A DNA stretch of 64,000 nucleotides from Candidatus Alistipes faecigallinarum (GCA_019115605.1 DXDG01000022.1:32316-96315); one strand, 5' to 3'. Numbered from the stretch's first letter, positions 25,698-34,380 are shown. Numbers and translations are program-made. Notes: generated by a model not told the origin, from the letters alone.

Positions 25698-26175
25698 TCG
25701 TGCTGTCCAGGCTGTCAAGAATCCCCTCGCATCCGTCTTCGAGCAGGTCCAGCACCCGTTCGAATCCCTCGTGCCCCTCGTAGTAGGGATCGGGAACGTA
25801 GCTGTGGCCGGGATGCCGGCGGCAGAACTCCGTCATGCGGAAAATACGTTGCGCCGCCGCACGCGACGGTGCCAGACGGTGCAGCGTCTCGTAGTTCATG
25901 TCATCCATGACGATGATCCTGTCGAAGCGTTCGAAGTCCTCTTCGCGGACCTGCCGGGCCCGGTGTGTCAGTTCGTAGCCGCGTTGTGCGGCGGCCCGCC
26001 GCATGCGCGTGTCGGGCAGCTGCCCGGCATGCCCGCCGTAGGTCCCCGCCGAGTCGATCTCGATCCGGTCGGCAACACCCCGCCGGGCGGCCATGGCGCG
26101 CAGGATGCCCTCGGCGGCCGGGGAGCGGCAGATGTTGCCCAGACAGACGAACAGAATTTTCGTAGTGTCGTTCAT
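25675..26175 (-). CDS. Low-molecular-weight protein tyrosine phosphatase
   Basis: A 166-residue cytosolic phosphatase. The P-loop CLGNICRS near the amino end gives the nucleophile Cys11 and Arg17, and the general-acid motif VPDPYY gives Asp129. Such enzymes reverse tyrosine kinase signals in capsule or exopolysaccharide control, though no kinase gene lies in the window. The frame is open for 53 codons upstream, but the ATG at 26175 sits 12 bases from the expected transcript start and is the natural start. Its 3' end faces the PorV/PorQ-like gene. Confidence 0.93.
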   Translation of the reverse strand: MNDTTKILFVCLGNICRSPAAEGILRAMAARRGVADRIEIDSAGTYGGHAGQLPDTRMRRAAAQRGYELTHRARQVREEDFERFDRIIVMDDMNYETLHRLAPSRAAAQRIFRMTEFCRRHPGHSYVPDPYYEGHEGFERVLDLLEDGCEGILDSLDSTKAATRKG

Positions 26176-26192
26176 AGGCTTTTTTATGTGCG

Positions 26193-26200
26193 CAAAGGTA
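26193..26200 (-). promoter_or_regulatory. Promoter -7 box for the tyrosine phosphatase
   Basis: TACCTTTG on the minus strand, an exact TAnnTTTG match, with an inferred leader of about 12 bases. Confidence 0.6.
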
Positions 26201-26387
26201 CGAAAAAACGGGCGGATTCCGTTTCGGTTCCGGATGCGAAAACATCGCTGGCGGGTGGAATAGGGCGGGCTGCGGCCCTCCCGGTCCGGGATGCGGAGGG
26301 GCTGTCCGCTCCCTTGCGGGGTATGAATGCGCACATTCGGAACAAAGAAATCGACATACAGATGCCTGCTGTTCGGATATTTTATTG

Positions 26388-26395
26388 TACCTTTG
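26388..26395 (+). promoter_or_regulatory. Promoter -7 box for the YtfJ-like/BamA-like/EptA-like operon
   Basis: TACCTTTG, an exact match to TAnnTTTG, with a leader of about 37 bases before the ATG at 26439. Confidence 0.6.
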
Positions 26396-26438
26396 CAGCG
26401 ATTTTGTTTTCATTTACAGATACTAACGACAGGAAGAG

Positions 26439-26957
26439 ATGAAATTGCGAACGATTGTACTGTTGACGGCCTTCGCTTTTGCGGCATCTGCGGCCGAAGC
26501 CCAGGAGCGTCCCCGCAAGGTGGAGAACGTCGAGATCAAGGATCTCAACGGAAAGCCTGCCAAACTCCCCTATTTCGGAGAAAAGAACCTCATGATATTC
26601 TATGTGGATCCCGACCGCCACAAGCAGAACGAGGATTTCACGATCGAGCTCGAAGAAAATCACCGCGCCCAGAGCGACCGCATTCACGGCTTCGGCGTGA
26701 TGAACCTCAAGGATGCTCCGATGGTCCCCAACGGCATGGCCCGCAACATGGCCCGCAAGCGGACCGAGAAGAACGGCGCCACGGTGCTGGCCGACGAAAA
26801 CCGCACGCTCTCCACGGCCTGGGGGCTGGGCGACTGCAACAACAAGTTCGTGCTGCTGTTCGTAACGAAGGAGGGCGAGCTGGTCTTCATGCGCAAGGGC
26901 GAGCTCTCCGAGGCGGACAAGGAGGCGTTTTACAAAGTGCTGGACCAGTACCGTTGA
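26439..26957 (+). CDS. YtfJ-like periplasmic thioredoxin-fold protein
   Basis: 172 residues with a signal peptide (ending AEAQ). The mature part resembles YtfJ-type thioredoxin-fold proteins: NLMIFYVDPDRHKQNEDF, VMNLKDAPMVPNGMARNMARKR, GATVLADENRTLSTAWGL, KFVLLFVTKEGELVFMRKGELSEAD. There is no CxxC; a lone Cys follows GLGD. It is therefore unlikely to be a classical disulfide enzyme. It precedes the barrel gene by 3 bases, which points to an envelope function. Family assignment is by pattern only. Confidence 0.65.
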   Translation: MKLRTIVLLTAFAFAASAAEAQERPRKVENVEIKDLNGKPAKLPYFGEKNLMIFYVDPDRHKQNEDFTIELEENHRAQSDRIHGFGVMNLKDAPMVPNGMARNMARKRTEKNGATVLADENRTLSTAWGLGDCNNKFVLLFVTKEGELVFMRKGELSEADKEAFYKVLDQYR

Positions 26958-26960
26958 TGT

Positions 26961-28196
26961 ATGCTGACGCGGATCACCCTGCTCCTCATCGCTCTACTGT
27001 GCACCGTCGTTACGGTCCGTTCGGCGGAGTGTCTCCGTCTGCCGGGACGGGATACGCTGCAGCTTGAGGGCGTCTCTTCCGCGGAGTACGTCATGACGGC
27101 TCCCGAAGCGGCTGCCGCCCGCACCGATACGGTGAAAAGACGCGACGGTTTCATGCGCCGCATCATCCGTTATTTCGAAAACTCGAACGTGGACCACACC
27201 TTCGAGAAGAAGATCGACTTCTCGTTTGCCGGAGGCCCCAGCTACTCGAAAAACACGAGCCTGGGTATCGGTCTGCTTGCCGCGGGGCTCTATCGCGTGG
27301 ACCGGACGGATTCGGTAACCGTGCCGTCGGATGTTTCGCTCTTCGTGAACGCCTCGATCACGGGTTATTACGCTGTGGGTCTCTCCGGAAATACGCTCTT
27401 TGACCGGGGCGATCAGCGTGTGGTCTATACGCTGATGTTCTCCTCGGCACCCACCAGCTTCTGGGGCATCGGCTACGATGCCGGGCGCTACAATCCCGAA
27501 AGCACCTACTCCGAGAAACGCTATACGGTCGAGGCGAGCTACCTGCATCGCGTCGTCTCGAAGCTGTATGTCGGCGGAGTCTTCAGTTTCGATTATGTGC
27601 GGGGCCTGAAGTTCACGCAGCCGGCCTATCTCAACGGCGAGAAGGAGCGTTATACCGCCACGGGCATCGGGGCCGTCGTCGAGTTCGACTCGCGCGACTT
27701 CATTCCCAATCCCTATCGCGGGGTCTATGTGAGCCTGAAGGGGCAGCTCTTCCCGAAGGGCCTCGGCAACTGCGGAAAGACGCTCTGGCGTACGACCTTC
27801 ACGGCCGACTACTACCAGCGGCTGTGGAAAGGCGGTATTCTGGCCACGGATCTCTATGCGATCTTCAACTCCGAAGGAACCCCCTGGCCGATGCTGGCCC
27901 GTCTGGGCGGCAGCCAGCGCATGCGCGGATACTACCAGGGCCGCTATACGGACAACAACATGATCACCTTCCAGGTGGAGCTGCGGCAGCGTATCTGGCG
28001 GAGAATCGGCTGTACGGTCTGGGGCGGTGCGGGCAACGTCTTCCCGTCGCTGAACCGCTTCGACTGGTCGCATACGCTGCCCAACTACGGCGTCGGCCTG
28101 CGGTGGGAGTTCAAGAAACAGGTCAACGTCCGCATGGACTACGGCCTGGGAAAGGATACGAGCGGCTTTTTGTTGAGTATCAACGAGGCGTTCTGA
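26961..28196 (+). CDS. BamA/TamA-like outer-membrane barrel without POTRA
   Basis: 411 residues with a signal peptide. After a spacer of about 60 residues the sequence is a 16-strand-like surface-antigen barrel. FSFAGGPSYSKNTSLGIGLLAAGLYRVD is a typical Omp85 first-strand region. AVVEFDSRDFIPNPYRGVYVSLKG is the conserved D-x-R-D/x-P-x-x-G motif. GGSQRMRGYYQGRYTDNNM is the lid-loop (V/M-R-G-Y/F) motif. No POTRA domains are present, so it is not the essential BamA. It may insert or export a specific cargo. It overlaps neither neighbour but is tightly packed with both. Confidence 0.85.
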   Translation: MLTRITLLLIALLCTVVTVRSAECLRLPGRDTLQLEGVSSAEYVMTAPEAAAARTDTVKRRDGFMRRIIRYFENSNVDHTFEKKIDFSFAGGPSYSKNTSLGIGLLAAGLYRVDRTDSVTVPSDVSLFVNASITGYYAVGLSGNTLFDRGDQRVVYTLMFSSAPTSFWGIGYDAGRYNPESTYSEKRYTVEASYLHRVVSKLYVGGVFSFDYVRGLKFTQPAYLNGEKERYTATGIGAVVEFDSRDFIPNPYRGVYVSLKGQLFPKGLGNCGKTLWRTTFTADYYQRLWKGGILATDLYAIFNSEGTPWPMLARLGGSQRMRGYYQGRYTDNNMITFQVELRQRIWRRIGCTVWGGAGNVFPSLNRFDWSHTLPNYGVGLRWEFKKQVNVRMDYGLGKDTSGFLLSINEAF

Positions 28197-28212
28197 TGAC
28201 AATGAAGGTTAT

Positions 28213-29925
28213 ATGAATGCAAAAACCGACCATATGATCCGGCGTCGGGCCGTGAAGACCCGCAGCCGCTTCACGACGCTGCTGACGATCTATTTTCTGG
28301 TGGCGTTGATCATCCCGAACTGCATCCTGGCCAATACGGAGCCCTACTCGGTATGGACCGTCGAGGCGCTGATCCTTCTGCCGCTGGGATTCTACATGAT
28401 GTGGAGCGTGGCGCTTCGCCGCTCGGGCGTGATGATCTGGCTGGCCTTTCCGTTCATCTTTCTGGGAGCTTTCCAGATCGTGCTGCTCTACCTGTTCGGC
28501 AATTCGGTCATCGCCACCGACATGTTCACGAACATCCTGACGACCAATCCGGGCGAGGCGGGCGAGCTGTTGGGCAACATCTACCCTGCCGTGGTCATCG
28601 TCTGCGTGATGTATCTGCCGCTGCTGTGGCTGGCAGCCCGTGAAATCGGTCTCAAACGCTATCTGTCGCGCACGACGCGCATGAATGTCGGCCTTACGGG
28701 TGCGGCGATCTTTGCGGTCGGTCTGCTGGCGCTCTGGCCTGCCTACTCCGTGAGCGAGGAGCGGCATGTGCTGCGGGACGAGATCTTCCCGCTGAACGCC
28801 CTTTACAACCTCGGGTTGAGCGGTTCGGAATTCCGCAAGGTGCACCGTTTCGAGAAGAGTTCCGAGGACTTCTCCTTCGAACCCGTACGGACGGCCGAGG
28901 CCCCGGGCCGCGAGGTCTACATCTATATCATCGGCGAGGCGTCGCGTGCCATGAACTGGCAGCTCTACGGTTACGGACGCGAGACGAATCCCGAGCTTTC
29001 GGGTGTCGACGACCTTGTGGTCTTCCGCAACATGCTCACGCAGAGTAATACGACCCACAAGAGCGTGCCGCTGATCCTCTCGTCGGTGCGTACGGACGAA
29101 CACGAGGAGCTCTACCGCCGCAAGGGGCTTCCCGAACTCTTCAACGAGGCGGGGTTCGATACCTGGTTCATCTCCAACCAGTCGCGCCAGGGTGCCATGA
29201 TCGACAACCTGGCCCACGATGCCCGCCATCTGATCTACATCCGTTCGCCGCGTTACGACATGCAGATGCTCGACGAAGTGCGCAAGGTGCTTGAGGAGAG
29301 TCGTTCGCAGAAGTTGCTGATCATCCTTCACTGCTACGGATCACACTTCAGCTATCACCAGAGGTATCCGCGGGAATTTGCTTATTTCAAGCCTGATACG
29401 GATGTGGCAATCACCCGTCAGAACCGGGAGATGCTGGTCAATGCCTACGACAATTCGATCCGTTATACGGATCATTTCCTGGCGGAGACGATCGCCTATC
29501 TGCGCTCGCTCGAGGATACCTCGTCGGCCCTGCTCTACTGTGCCGACCATGGTGAAGATCTGATCGACGACGAACGCGACCGCTTCCTGCATGCGTCGCC
29601 CACGACGACCGCCTATCAGATCTATGTCGCCTCGCTGGCCTGGTTCTCGGATGCCTATCGGCGGAACTTCCCCGAAAAGGTGGCGGCCGCCCTGCGGAAC
29701 GAGACGGCACCCGCCACAACGCATGCGCTGTTCCATACGATGGCCGACATGGCATCGATCCGCGGACGTTTCATCTCCAGCGAGGCTTCGCTCGTCAGCG
29801 GCGATTACGACCGGACGGCGCCGCGGCGTTATCTGAACGACCACAACGAGGCGGTTCCCTTCCGCAAGACAGGTCTTGCGCCCCAGGATGTCGAGGTGCT
29901 CCGGCGGTTCGGGGTCGAATTGTAG
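28213..29925 (+). CDS. EptA-like phosphoethanolamine transferase
   Basis: 570 residues. Five amino-terminal membrane helices (about 22-180) are followed by a periplasmic alkaline-phosphatase/sulfatase domain. YIIGEASRAMNWQLYGYGRETNP carries a metal Glu (242). TQSNTTHKSVPLIL contains the phospho-accepting Thr (280/281). FISNQSRQG and CADHGEDL supply further metal ligands. Relatives move phosphoethanolamine from phosphatidylethanolamine to lipid A or other glycans and can lower polymyxin binding. The acceptor here is unknown. Its position behind an outer-membrane barrel gene supports an envelope role. Confidence 0.9.
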   Translation: MNAKTDHMIRRRAVKTRSRFTTLLTIYFLVALIIPNCILANTEPYSVWTVEALILLPLGFYMMWSVALRRSGVMIWLAFPFIFLGAFQIVLLYLFGNSVIATDMFTNILTTNPGEAGELLGNIYPAVVIVCVMYLPLLWLAAREIGLKRYLSRTTRMNVGLTGAAIFAVGLLALWPAYSVSEERHVLRDEIFPLNALYNLGLSGSEFRKVHRFEKSSEDFSFEPVRTAEAPGREVYIYIIGEASRAMNWQLYGYGRETNPELSGVDDLVVFRNMLTQSNTTHKSVPLILSSVRTDEHEELYRRKGLPELFNEAGFDTWFISNQSRQGAMIDNLAHDARHLIYIRSPRYDMQMLDEVRKVLEESRSQKLLIILHCYGSHFSYHQRYPREFAYFKPDTDVAITRQNREMLVNAYDNSIRYTDHFLAETIAYLRSLEDTSSALLYCADHGEDLIDDERDRFLHASPTTTAYQIYVASLAWFSDAYRRNFPEKVAAALRNETAPATTHALFHTMADMASIRGRFISSEASLVSGDYDRTAPRRYLNDHNEAVPFRKTGLAPQDVEVLRRFGVEL

Positions 29926-29955
29926 GCGGCCATCTGCCGGCGTATGTTATAAAAC

Positions 29956-29984
29956 AAAAAGCCGTCCCACGGGGACGGCTTTTT
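29956..29984. terminator. Bidirectional intrinsic terminator
   Basis: A 13-bp perfect stem (29956-29968 with 29972-29984), an ACG loop, and A-run and T-run flanks lie between the EptA-like gene and the convergent histone-like gene. Confidence 0.92.
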
Positions 29985-30008
29985 CGGTTTTCGCCTGTTT
30001 CGAAAAAA

Positions 30009-30182
30009 TTATTTCGAAGCCTCCACGGAAACCTTGCGGAACTCCTTCATGAGTTTCGACAGCTCGAGCGCGGATTTACGGGCACGCGTGCCGGCTGCCT
30101 TGTTGCCTTTTTCTACCTGTGCAGCCGCGTTGGCGGTGAAAGCCGCAAATTCAGCATTGATCTTTTCTACCAATTCTTTCAT
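30009..30182 (-). CDS. Histone H1-like protein (Hc1 family)
   Basis: 57 residues starting MKELVEKINAEFAAFTANAA and ending with KKAAGTRARKSALEL-type basic helices and LMKEFRKVSVEASK. This is the small histone-H1-like protein widespread in Bacteroidales. It probably binds DNA and helps organise the nucleoid; direct functional data for this group are sparse. The frame is open much further upstream, but an exact -7 box at 30215-30222 places the transcript start between those codons and this ATG. Confidence 0.85.
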   Translation of the reverse strand: MKELVEKINAEFAAFTANAAAQVEKGNKAAGTRARKSALELSKLMKEFRKVSVEASK

Positions 30183-30214
30183 ATCTGTAAAAAATTTTGG
30201 GTTTGTTATCGATA

Positions 30215-30222
30215 CAAAGATA
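30215..30222 (-). promoter_or_regulatory. Promoter -7 box for the histone-like gene
   Basis: TATCTTTG on the minus strand, an exact consensus match, with a leader of about 27 bases. Confidence 0.65.
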
Positions 30223-30386
30223 AATAAATAATCTAAAAAACAGCGAATGAGGGGAATAAAAAAACGTTTTTTCAAAAAAATATCGGTTGGACATGCGCAG
30301 AAGGCGTTCCGGTCCGCTGTCGCCGTGCCTGCCCGCAACTTCGAAAACCCGGATTTGCGGCCGTGCGCGGATACCTGTTTGTGGGG

Positions 30387-30418
30387 ATTGCGCGTATAAA
30401 TGGAAAATCGTATCTTTG
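30387..30418 (+). promoter_or_regulatory. Promoter of the feo operon
   Basis: -7 TATCTTTG (30411-30418) with ATTG (30387-30390) 20 bases upstream as a possible -33. It lies inside an upstream extension of the feoB frame, so it excludes that extension and supports the ATG at 30445. Confidence 0.6.
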
Positions 30419-30444
30419 TCTTCGAAATCACTTCTTCTTGCAAT

Positions 30445-32928
30445 ATGCGTCTATCCGAATTGAAAACCGGCGAGGCGGCCACGATCGTCAAGGTGACGGG
30501 ACACGGTGGCTTCCGACGCCGCATCATGGAGATGGGATTCGTCCGCGGCCAGCGCGTGGAGGTCATTCTGAATGCTCCGCTGAAGGATCCGATCGAATAC
30601 AAGGTCATGGGCTACGACATATCGCTGCGGCGCAGCGAGGCCGACATGGTCATCGTGCTCTCCGACAGTGAGGCCAGCCGCTACGTCTCCCGGATGGAGG
30701 AGGGCGGCACCGAAAACGACGCCGAAGAGTCCGCCTCGCTTGCCGGCGGCCGTCCCGCGACGGTCGAGGAGGCGCTGGCCCGCAGCAGCCGCACGATCTG
30801 TGTGGCGCTGGTCGGCAACCCCAACAGCGGCAAGACGTCGCTCTTCAACGCCATCTCGGGCGGCCACGAGCATGTGGGCAACTACAGCGGCGTTACGGTC
30901 GATGCCAAACTCGGTTTCCGCGAATACCGCGGCTATCGTTTCGAGATCACGGACCTGCCGGGTACCTATGCGCTGACGGCCTATACGCCCGAGGAGCGTT
31001 ACGTGCGCCACCATATCGCCACGAAGACTCCCGACGTGATCATCAATACGGTCGTGGCTTCGAATCTCGAACGCAACCTCTATCTGACGACCGAACTGAT
31101 CGACATCAATCCGCGGATCGTCGTGGCTCTGAACATGTACGACGAACTCGAAAAGAGCGGCGCGAAGCTCGATTACGACAGTCTGGGCCGCATGCTGGGT
31201 GTTCCGATGGTTCCGGTCGAGGCGCGCAACAACCGCGGTATCGAGACGCTGCTCGATACGGTGATCGACGTCTTCGAGAATCGGGACGACCGCGTGCGCC
31301 ACATCCACATCCAGATGGGATCCGTGATCGAGGAGGGGCTGCGGCGTCTGAACGGTGCGTTGAGCGAACATCGCGAAGAGCTGCCCAAGGCCTTCCCGCC
31401 CCGCTACTATGCCCTCAAGCTGCTCGAAGGGGACCGTCAGATCGAGCAGATGCTGCACGAGGCGCCCCACTATGCCGCGTGGATCGCGATCCGCGACCGG
31501 GAGTCCCGCCGTATCAACGAGGCGCTGGGCGAGGATATCGAGACGGCCTTCGCCGATCAGAAATACGGCTTCATCCAGGGCGCCCTGAAGGAGACCTACA
31601 CGCCCGGACAGCGCGAGCAGGTTACGGCGACGAGCCTGATCGACACCTTCGTAACGCACAAACTGTGGGGTTTCCCGATCTTTTTCGCCCTCATGTGGTT
31701 CATGTTCTGGTGTACGTTCAGTCTCGGGGCCTATCCCCAGGAGTGGATCGATACGCTGGTGGGCTGGATCGGCGCGGGCGTCAATGCCCTGCTGCCCGAC
31801 GGCGCCCTGCGCGACATGCTCTCGGACGGCGTGATCGGCGGCGTGGGTGCGGTGATCGTCTTCCTGCCGCAGATCATGATTCTCTACCTGTTCATCTCCT
31901 TCCTCGAGGATTCGGGCTATCTGGCGCGGGCGGCCTTCATCATGGACCGCATCATGCACCGCATCGGTCTTCACGGAAAATCCTTCATCCCGATGATCAT
32001 GGGCTTCGGCTGCAACGTCCCGGCCATCATGGCCACCCGGACGATCGAGAGCCGCAGCAGCCGGTTGATCACCATCCTGATCACGCCGTTCATGTCATGC
32101 AGCGCCCGGCTGCCGATCTACATCCTGCTGACGGGGACCTTCTTCCCGGGGCATGCCGGGCTGGTGATGGCGGGGCTCTACCTGTTGGGAATCGTCATGG
32201 CCGTCGTGACGGCGCGGCTCATGCGCCGCTTCTTCTATCCCGAGGACGAGACCCCCTTTGTCATGGAGCTTCCGCCCTACCGCATGCCGACCTGGAAGAC
32301 GACCCTTTCGCACATGTGGGACAAGTGCGCCCAGTATCTGCGCAAGATGGGCGGCATGATTCTCATCGCCTCGATCATCGTCTGGTTCCTGAGTTATTAT
32401 CCCCGCGAGGATGCCGGCCGAGGTGAGGTTGCGAATTACGAATACTCCTATCTGGGCCGGATCGGAAAGGCCTGTGAGCCGGTCTTCACGCCGCTGGGAC
32501 TGAACTGGAAATCCGGCGTGGCGCTGCTTTCGGGCATCTCGGCCAAGGAGATCGTCGTCTCGACGCTCGGCGTGCTCTATGCCGGCGAGGAGCCGGAAGA
32601 CCGAAGCGGGGCCGCCGTTGCCGCCGATCCCGAAAACACCGCCGCTGTCGCCCCGGCTTCCGAAACCGGCGCTGCGGACGACGCGGCGGAAGATCCGACC
32701 GGCGGAGAACACAAGCTCGGCGAGCGGCTGCTTGCCAGCGGCGACTTTACGACGGCCTCGGCACTCGGGCTGCTTGTCTTCATTCTGCTTTACGTCCCCT
32801 GCATCGCCACGGTGTCGGCCATCGGTTCGGAGGCCGGATGGCGCTGGGCCGCGGCTTCGGTCGTCTACAATACGGTCGTGGCCTGGATCGTGTCGTGGGC
32901 GGTCTATCACCTGGCATTGCTCTTCTGA
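30445..32928 (+). CDS. feoB: FeoA-FeoB fusion ferrous iron transporter
   Basis: 827 residues. Residues 1-75 are a FeoA SH3-like domain (MRLSELKTGEAATIVKV, RRIMEMGFVRGQRVEV). A GTPase domain follows, with VGNPNSGKTSLF (G1), YSGVTVDAKLG, DLPGTYALTAYTPEE (G3) and NMYDE (G4), then a helical GDI-like spacer. The Gate/Core membrane region includes FIPMIMGFGCNVPAIMATRTIES and LSGISAKEIVVSTLG, the two conserved metal-path motifs. An acidic, alanine-rich loop of about 50 residues interrupts the last helices. It imports Fe(II) in anoxic habitats. The start at 30445 follows a promoter located inside the longer frame. Confidence 0.95.
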   Translation: MRLSELKTGEAATIVKVTGHGGFRRRIMEMGFVRGQRVEVILNAPLKDPIEYKVMGYDISLRRSEADMVIVLSDSEASRYVSRMEEGGTENDAEESASLAGGRPATVEEALARSSRTICVALVGNPNSGKTSLFNAISGGHEHVGNYSGVTVDAKLGFREYRGYRFEITDLPGTYALTAYTPEERYVRHHIATKTPDVIINTVVASNLERNLYLTTELIDINPRIVVALNMYDELEKSGAKLDYDSLGRMLGVPMVPVEARNNRGIETLLDTVIDVFENRDDRVRHIHIQMGSVIEEGLRRLNGALSEHREELPKAFPPRYYALKLLEGDRQIEQMLHEAPHYAAWIAIRDRESRRINEALGEDIETAFADQKYGFIQGALKETYTPGQREQVTATSLIDTFVTHKLWGFPIFFALMWFMFWCTFSLGAYPQEWIDTLVGWIGAGVNALLPDGALRDMLSDGVIGGVGAVIVFLPQIMILYLFISFLEDSGYLARAAFIMDRIMHRIGLHGKSFIPMIMGFGCNVPAIMATRTIESRSSRLITILITPFMSCSARLPIYILLTGTFFPGHAGLVMAGLYLLGIVMAVVTARLMRRFFYPEDETPFVMELPPYRMPTWKTTLSHMWDKCAQYLRKMGGMILIASIIVWFLSYYPREDAGRGEVANYEYSYLGRIGKACEPVFTPLGLNWKSGVALLSGISAKEIVVSTLGVLYAGEEPEDRSGAAVAADPENTAAVAPASETGAADDAAEDPTGGEHKLGERLLASGDFTTASALGLLVFILLYVPCIATVSAIGSEAGWRWAAASVVYNTVVAWIVSWAVYHLALLF

Positions 32929-32930
32929 CG

Positions 32931-33080
32931 ATGGAGTGGCAGGAGATCGTTGTCGGAATCGTGGTGGCGGCAGCCTTTGCGGAGGCGCTCCGGCGACTTT
33001 CGGGATGTTTTCGCAAGGGCCGCGGCGGCTGTGCGTCATGCACAACGGCGAATTGTCCCCTCAAAAAGATGAAAAAATAA
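32931..33080 (+). CDS. FeoB-associated Cys-rich membrane protein
   Basis: 49 residues, two bases after feoB. One amino-terminal membrane helix (EIVVGIVVAAAFAEAL) is followed by a basic tail with Cys residues in GGCASCTTANCPLKK. This is the layout of the small FeoB-associated protein family (FeoC-position in Bacteroidota). It may help FeoB assembly or bind metal or a cluster through C-x-x-C...C; the role is unproven. Confidence 0.85.
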   Translation: MEWQEIVVGIVVAAAFAEALRRLSGCFRKGRGGCASCTTANCPLKKMKK

Positions 33081-33089
33081 AAAAAGCGC

Positions 33090-33097
33090 TATCTTTG
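33090..33097 (+). promoter_or_regulatory. Promoter -7 box upstream of the lrgA/lrgB-like genes
   Basis: TATCTTTG, an exact match, located 10 bases after the Feo-associated stop. A perfect 8-bp hairpin (33095-33102 with 33110-33117) overlaps its right edge, and a terminator follows at 33128. Confidence 0.5.
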
Positions 33098-33127
33098 CCG
33101 CCCGAAAACGGCGGCAAGGCACGTATC

Positions 33128-33162
33128 ACTCCGAAGCCTCTGCAGGTTTCGGAGTCTTTTTT
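33128..33162 (+). terminator. Intrinsic terminator or attenuator before the LrgA-like gene
   Basis: An 11-bp stem with one G-U pair (33128-33138 with 33145-33155), loop TCTGCA, then CTTTTTT. It ends the feo transcript. Because a promoter-like box lies upstream, it may also attenuate the lrg genes. Confidence 0.85.
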
Positions 33163-33209
33163 CCGGCAGCATGCCGGCGGCGCGCCTCCGCTTCCCAAAA
33201 ACTCCATGC

Positions 33210-33581
33210 ATGACGGGACTCTTCTACATTCTTTTCTTCTGGCTCGTGGGCAACGCCCTGAGCCTGCTGACGGGCGGTTATGTTTCGGGCAACATCATCG
33301 GCATGATCCTGCTCTTTGCCTCCCTCTGTCTGAAATGGGTGCCGGCCGACCGCGTACGCCCGGCAGCCCGCTTCCTGCTCGGGTCGATGGCCCTCTTCTT
33401 CGTGCCCTACGGCGTGGGCCTGATGGTCTCCTACCGCGTGATCCTCGAGAATCTCTGGGCCATTCTCGTCTCGGGCATCGTCTCGACCGTCCTTGTGATC
33501 TTCGTTACGGGGAAGACCTTCCAGAGCCTGAACCGCCGCGCCCGCCTGCGACAAATCAAACACCTGCGCCATGCTGAATGA
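33210..33581 (+). CDS. CidA/LrgA family membrane protein
   Basis: 123 residues with four membrane helices, including ILFFWLVGNALSLL, GNIIGMILLFASLCL (the family G-x-x-I-G-M-x-L-L motif), ARFLLGSMALFFVPYGVGLMVSY and LVSGIVSTVLVIFVTGK. It ends in a basic tail. LrgA/CidA proteins are holin-like and are linked to murein hydrolase control or to pyruvate and organic acid movement. The ATG at 33210 is the start that leads straight into the first helix; a longer in-frame start (33171) adds only a non-hydrophobic stretch. It overlaps the LrgB-like gene by 11 bases. Confidence 0.88.
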   Translation: MTGLFYILFFWLVGNALSLLTGGYVSGNIIGMILLFASLCLKWVPADRVRPAARFLLGSMALFFVPYGVGLMVSYRVILENLWAILVSGIVSTVLVIFVTGKTFQSLNRRARLRQIKHLRHAE

Positions 33582-34266
33582 TTTCATCCATACGGATCTG
33601 TTCCTGCTGACGCTGACCGTCGGCCTCTATTGCGTCGGAGGCTACATCTACCGCCGCGTGCATACGCCGCTGCTCCACCCCGTGCTGCTGACCTTCATCG
33701 CCGTGATCGTCTTTTTGCGCGGTGCGGGAATCGACTACGACCGTTACCGCGAGGCAACCGGCATCCTGAACTTCGCCCTCGGCATGTCGGTCGTGGCGCT
33801 GGGCTACCTGCTCTACGAACAGATCGACCGGCTGCGCGGGCGGCTCTTCCCCGTGGGCATCGCAACGCTCGCAGGTTGTTTCGTCGGCGTGTTGAGCGTG
33901 GTCTACATCGCCATGGCCTTCGGCACCGAGCGGCAGATCCTCACCTCGATCGCCCCGAAATCGGTTACCGTACCCATCGCCGTGTCGGTTGTGGGTCCGC
34001 TGGGCGGCAACGTTTCGGTAACCTCCGTGGTGGTCTTCTGTGTCGGGATCTTCGGCAGCATCTTCGGCGAGTGGATTCTCGGGCGCTGCGGCGTGCGCGA
34101 CCCCGAGGCGCGCGGTTTCGCACTCGGCGCCGCGGCCCACGGCATCGGTACGGCCCGTGCCATCGAAATCGGAGCCGTCGAGGGGGCCTTGAGCGGTCTG
34201 GCCATGGCGCTCATGGGCCTTGCCACGGCCCTCTTCCTGCCGCTTATCGAGCGCTACCTCTACTGA
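33571..34266 (+). CDS. LrgB/CidB family membrane protein
   Basis: 231 residues with about six membrane helices. It has the LrgB signature APKSVTVPIAVSVVGPLGGNVSVTSVVVFCVGIFG and ALGAAAHGIGTARAIEIG. The family partner of LrgA, it is usually translated with it, as the 11-base overlap here shows. It is thought to form a complex that exports or imports small organic acids, or that tempers autolysis. The Bacteroidota copy has not been characterised to my knowledge. Confidence 0.92.
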   Translation: MLNDFIHTDLFLLTLTVGLYCVGGYIYRRVHTPLLHPVLLTFIAVIVFLRGAGIDYDRYREATGILNFALGMSVVALGYLLYEQIDRLRGRLFPVGIATLAGCFVGVLSVVYIAMAFGTERQILTSIAPKSVTVPIAVSVVGPLGGNVSVTSVVVFCVGIFGSIFGEWILGRCGVRDPEARGFALGAAAHGIGTARAIEIGAVEGALSGLAMALMGLATALFLPLIERYLY

Positions 34267-34334
34267 TCGGAGGGGATGGGCCCCGTTTCGCACGCTTTTC
34301 GGCGGAAAATTTTTTAAAATTCTGCCAGAAATGC

Positions 34335-34342
34335 TACTTTTG
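34335..34342 (+). promoter_or_regulatory. Promoter -7 box for the AspT/YidE-like transporter
   Basis: TACTTTTG matches TAnnTTTG, with a leader of about 33 bases. Confidence 0.55.
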
Positions 34343-34380
34343 CGAAACCTTATTCTCCTCGGCTTCAAAATCGATCTTTT

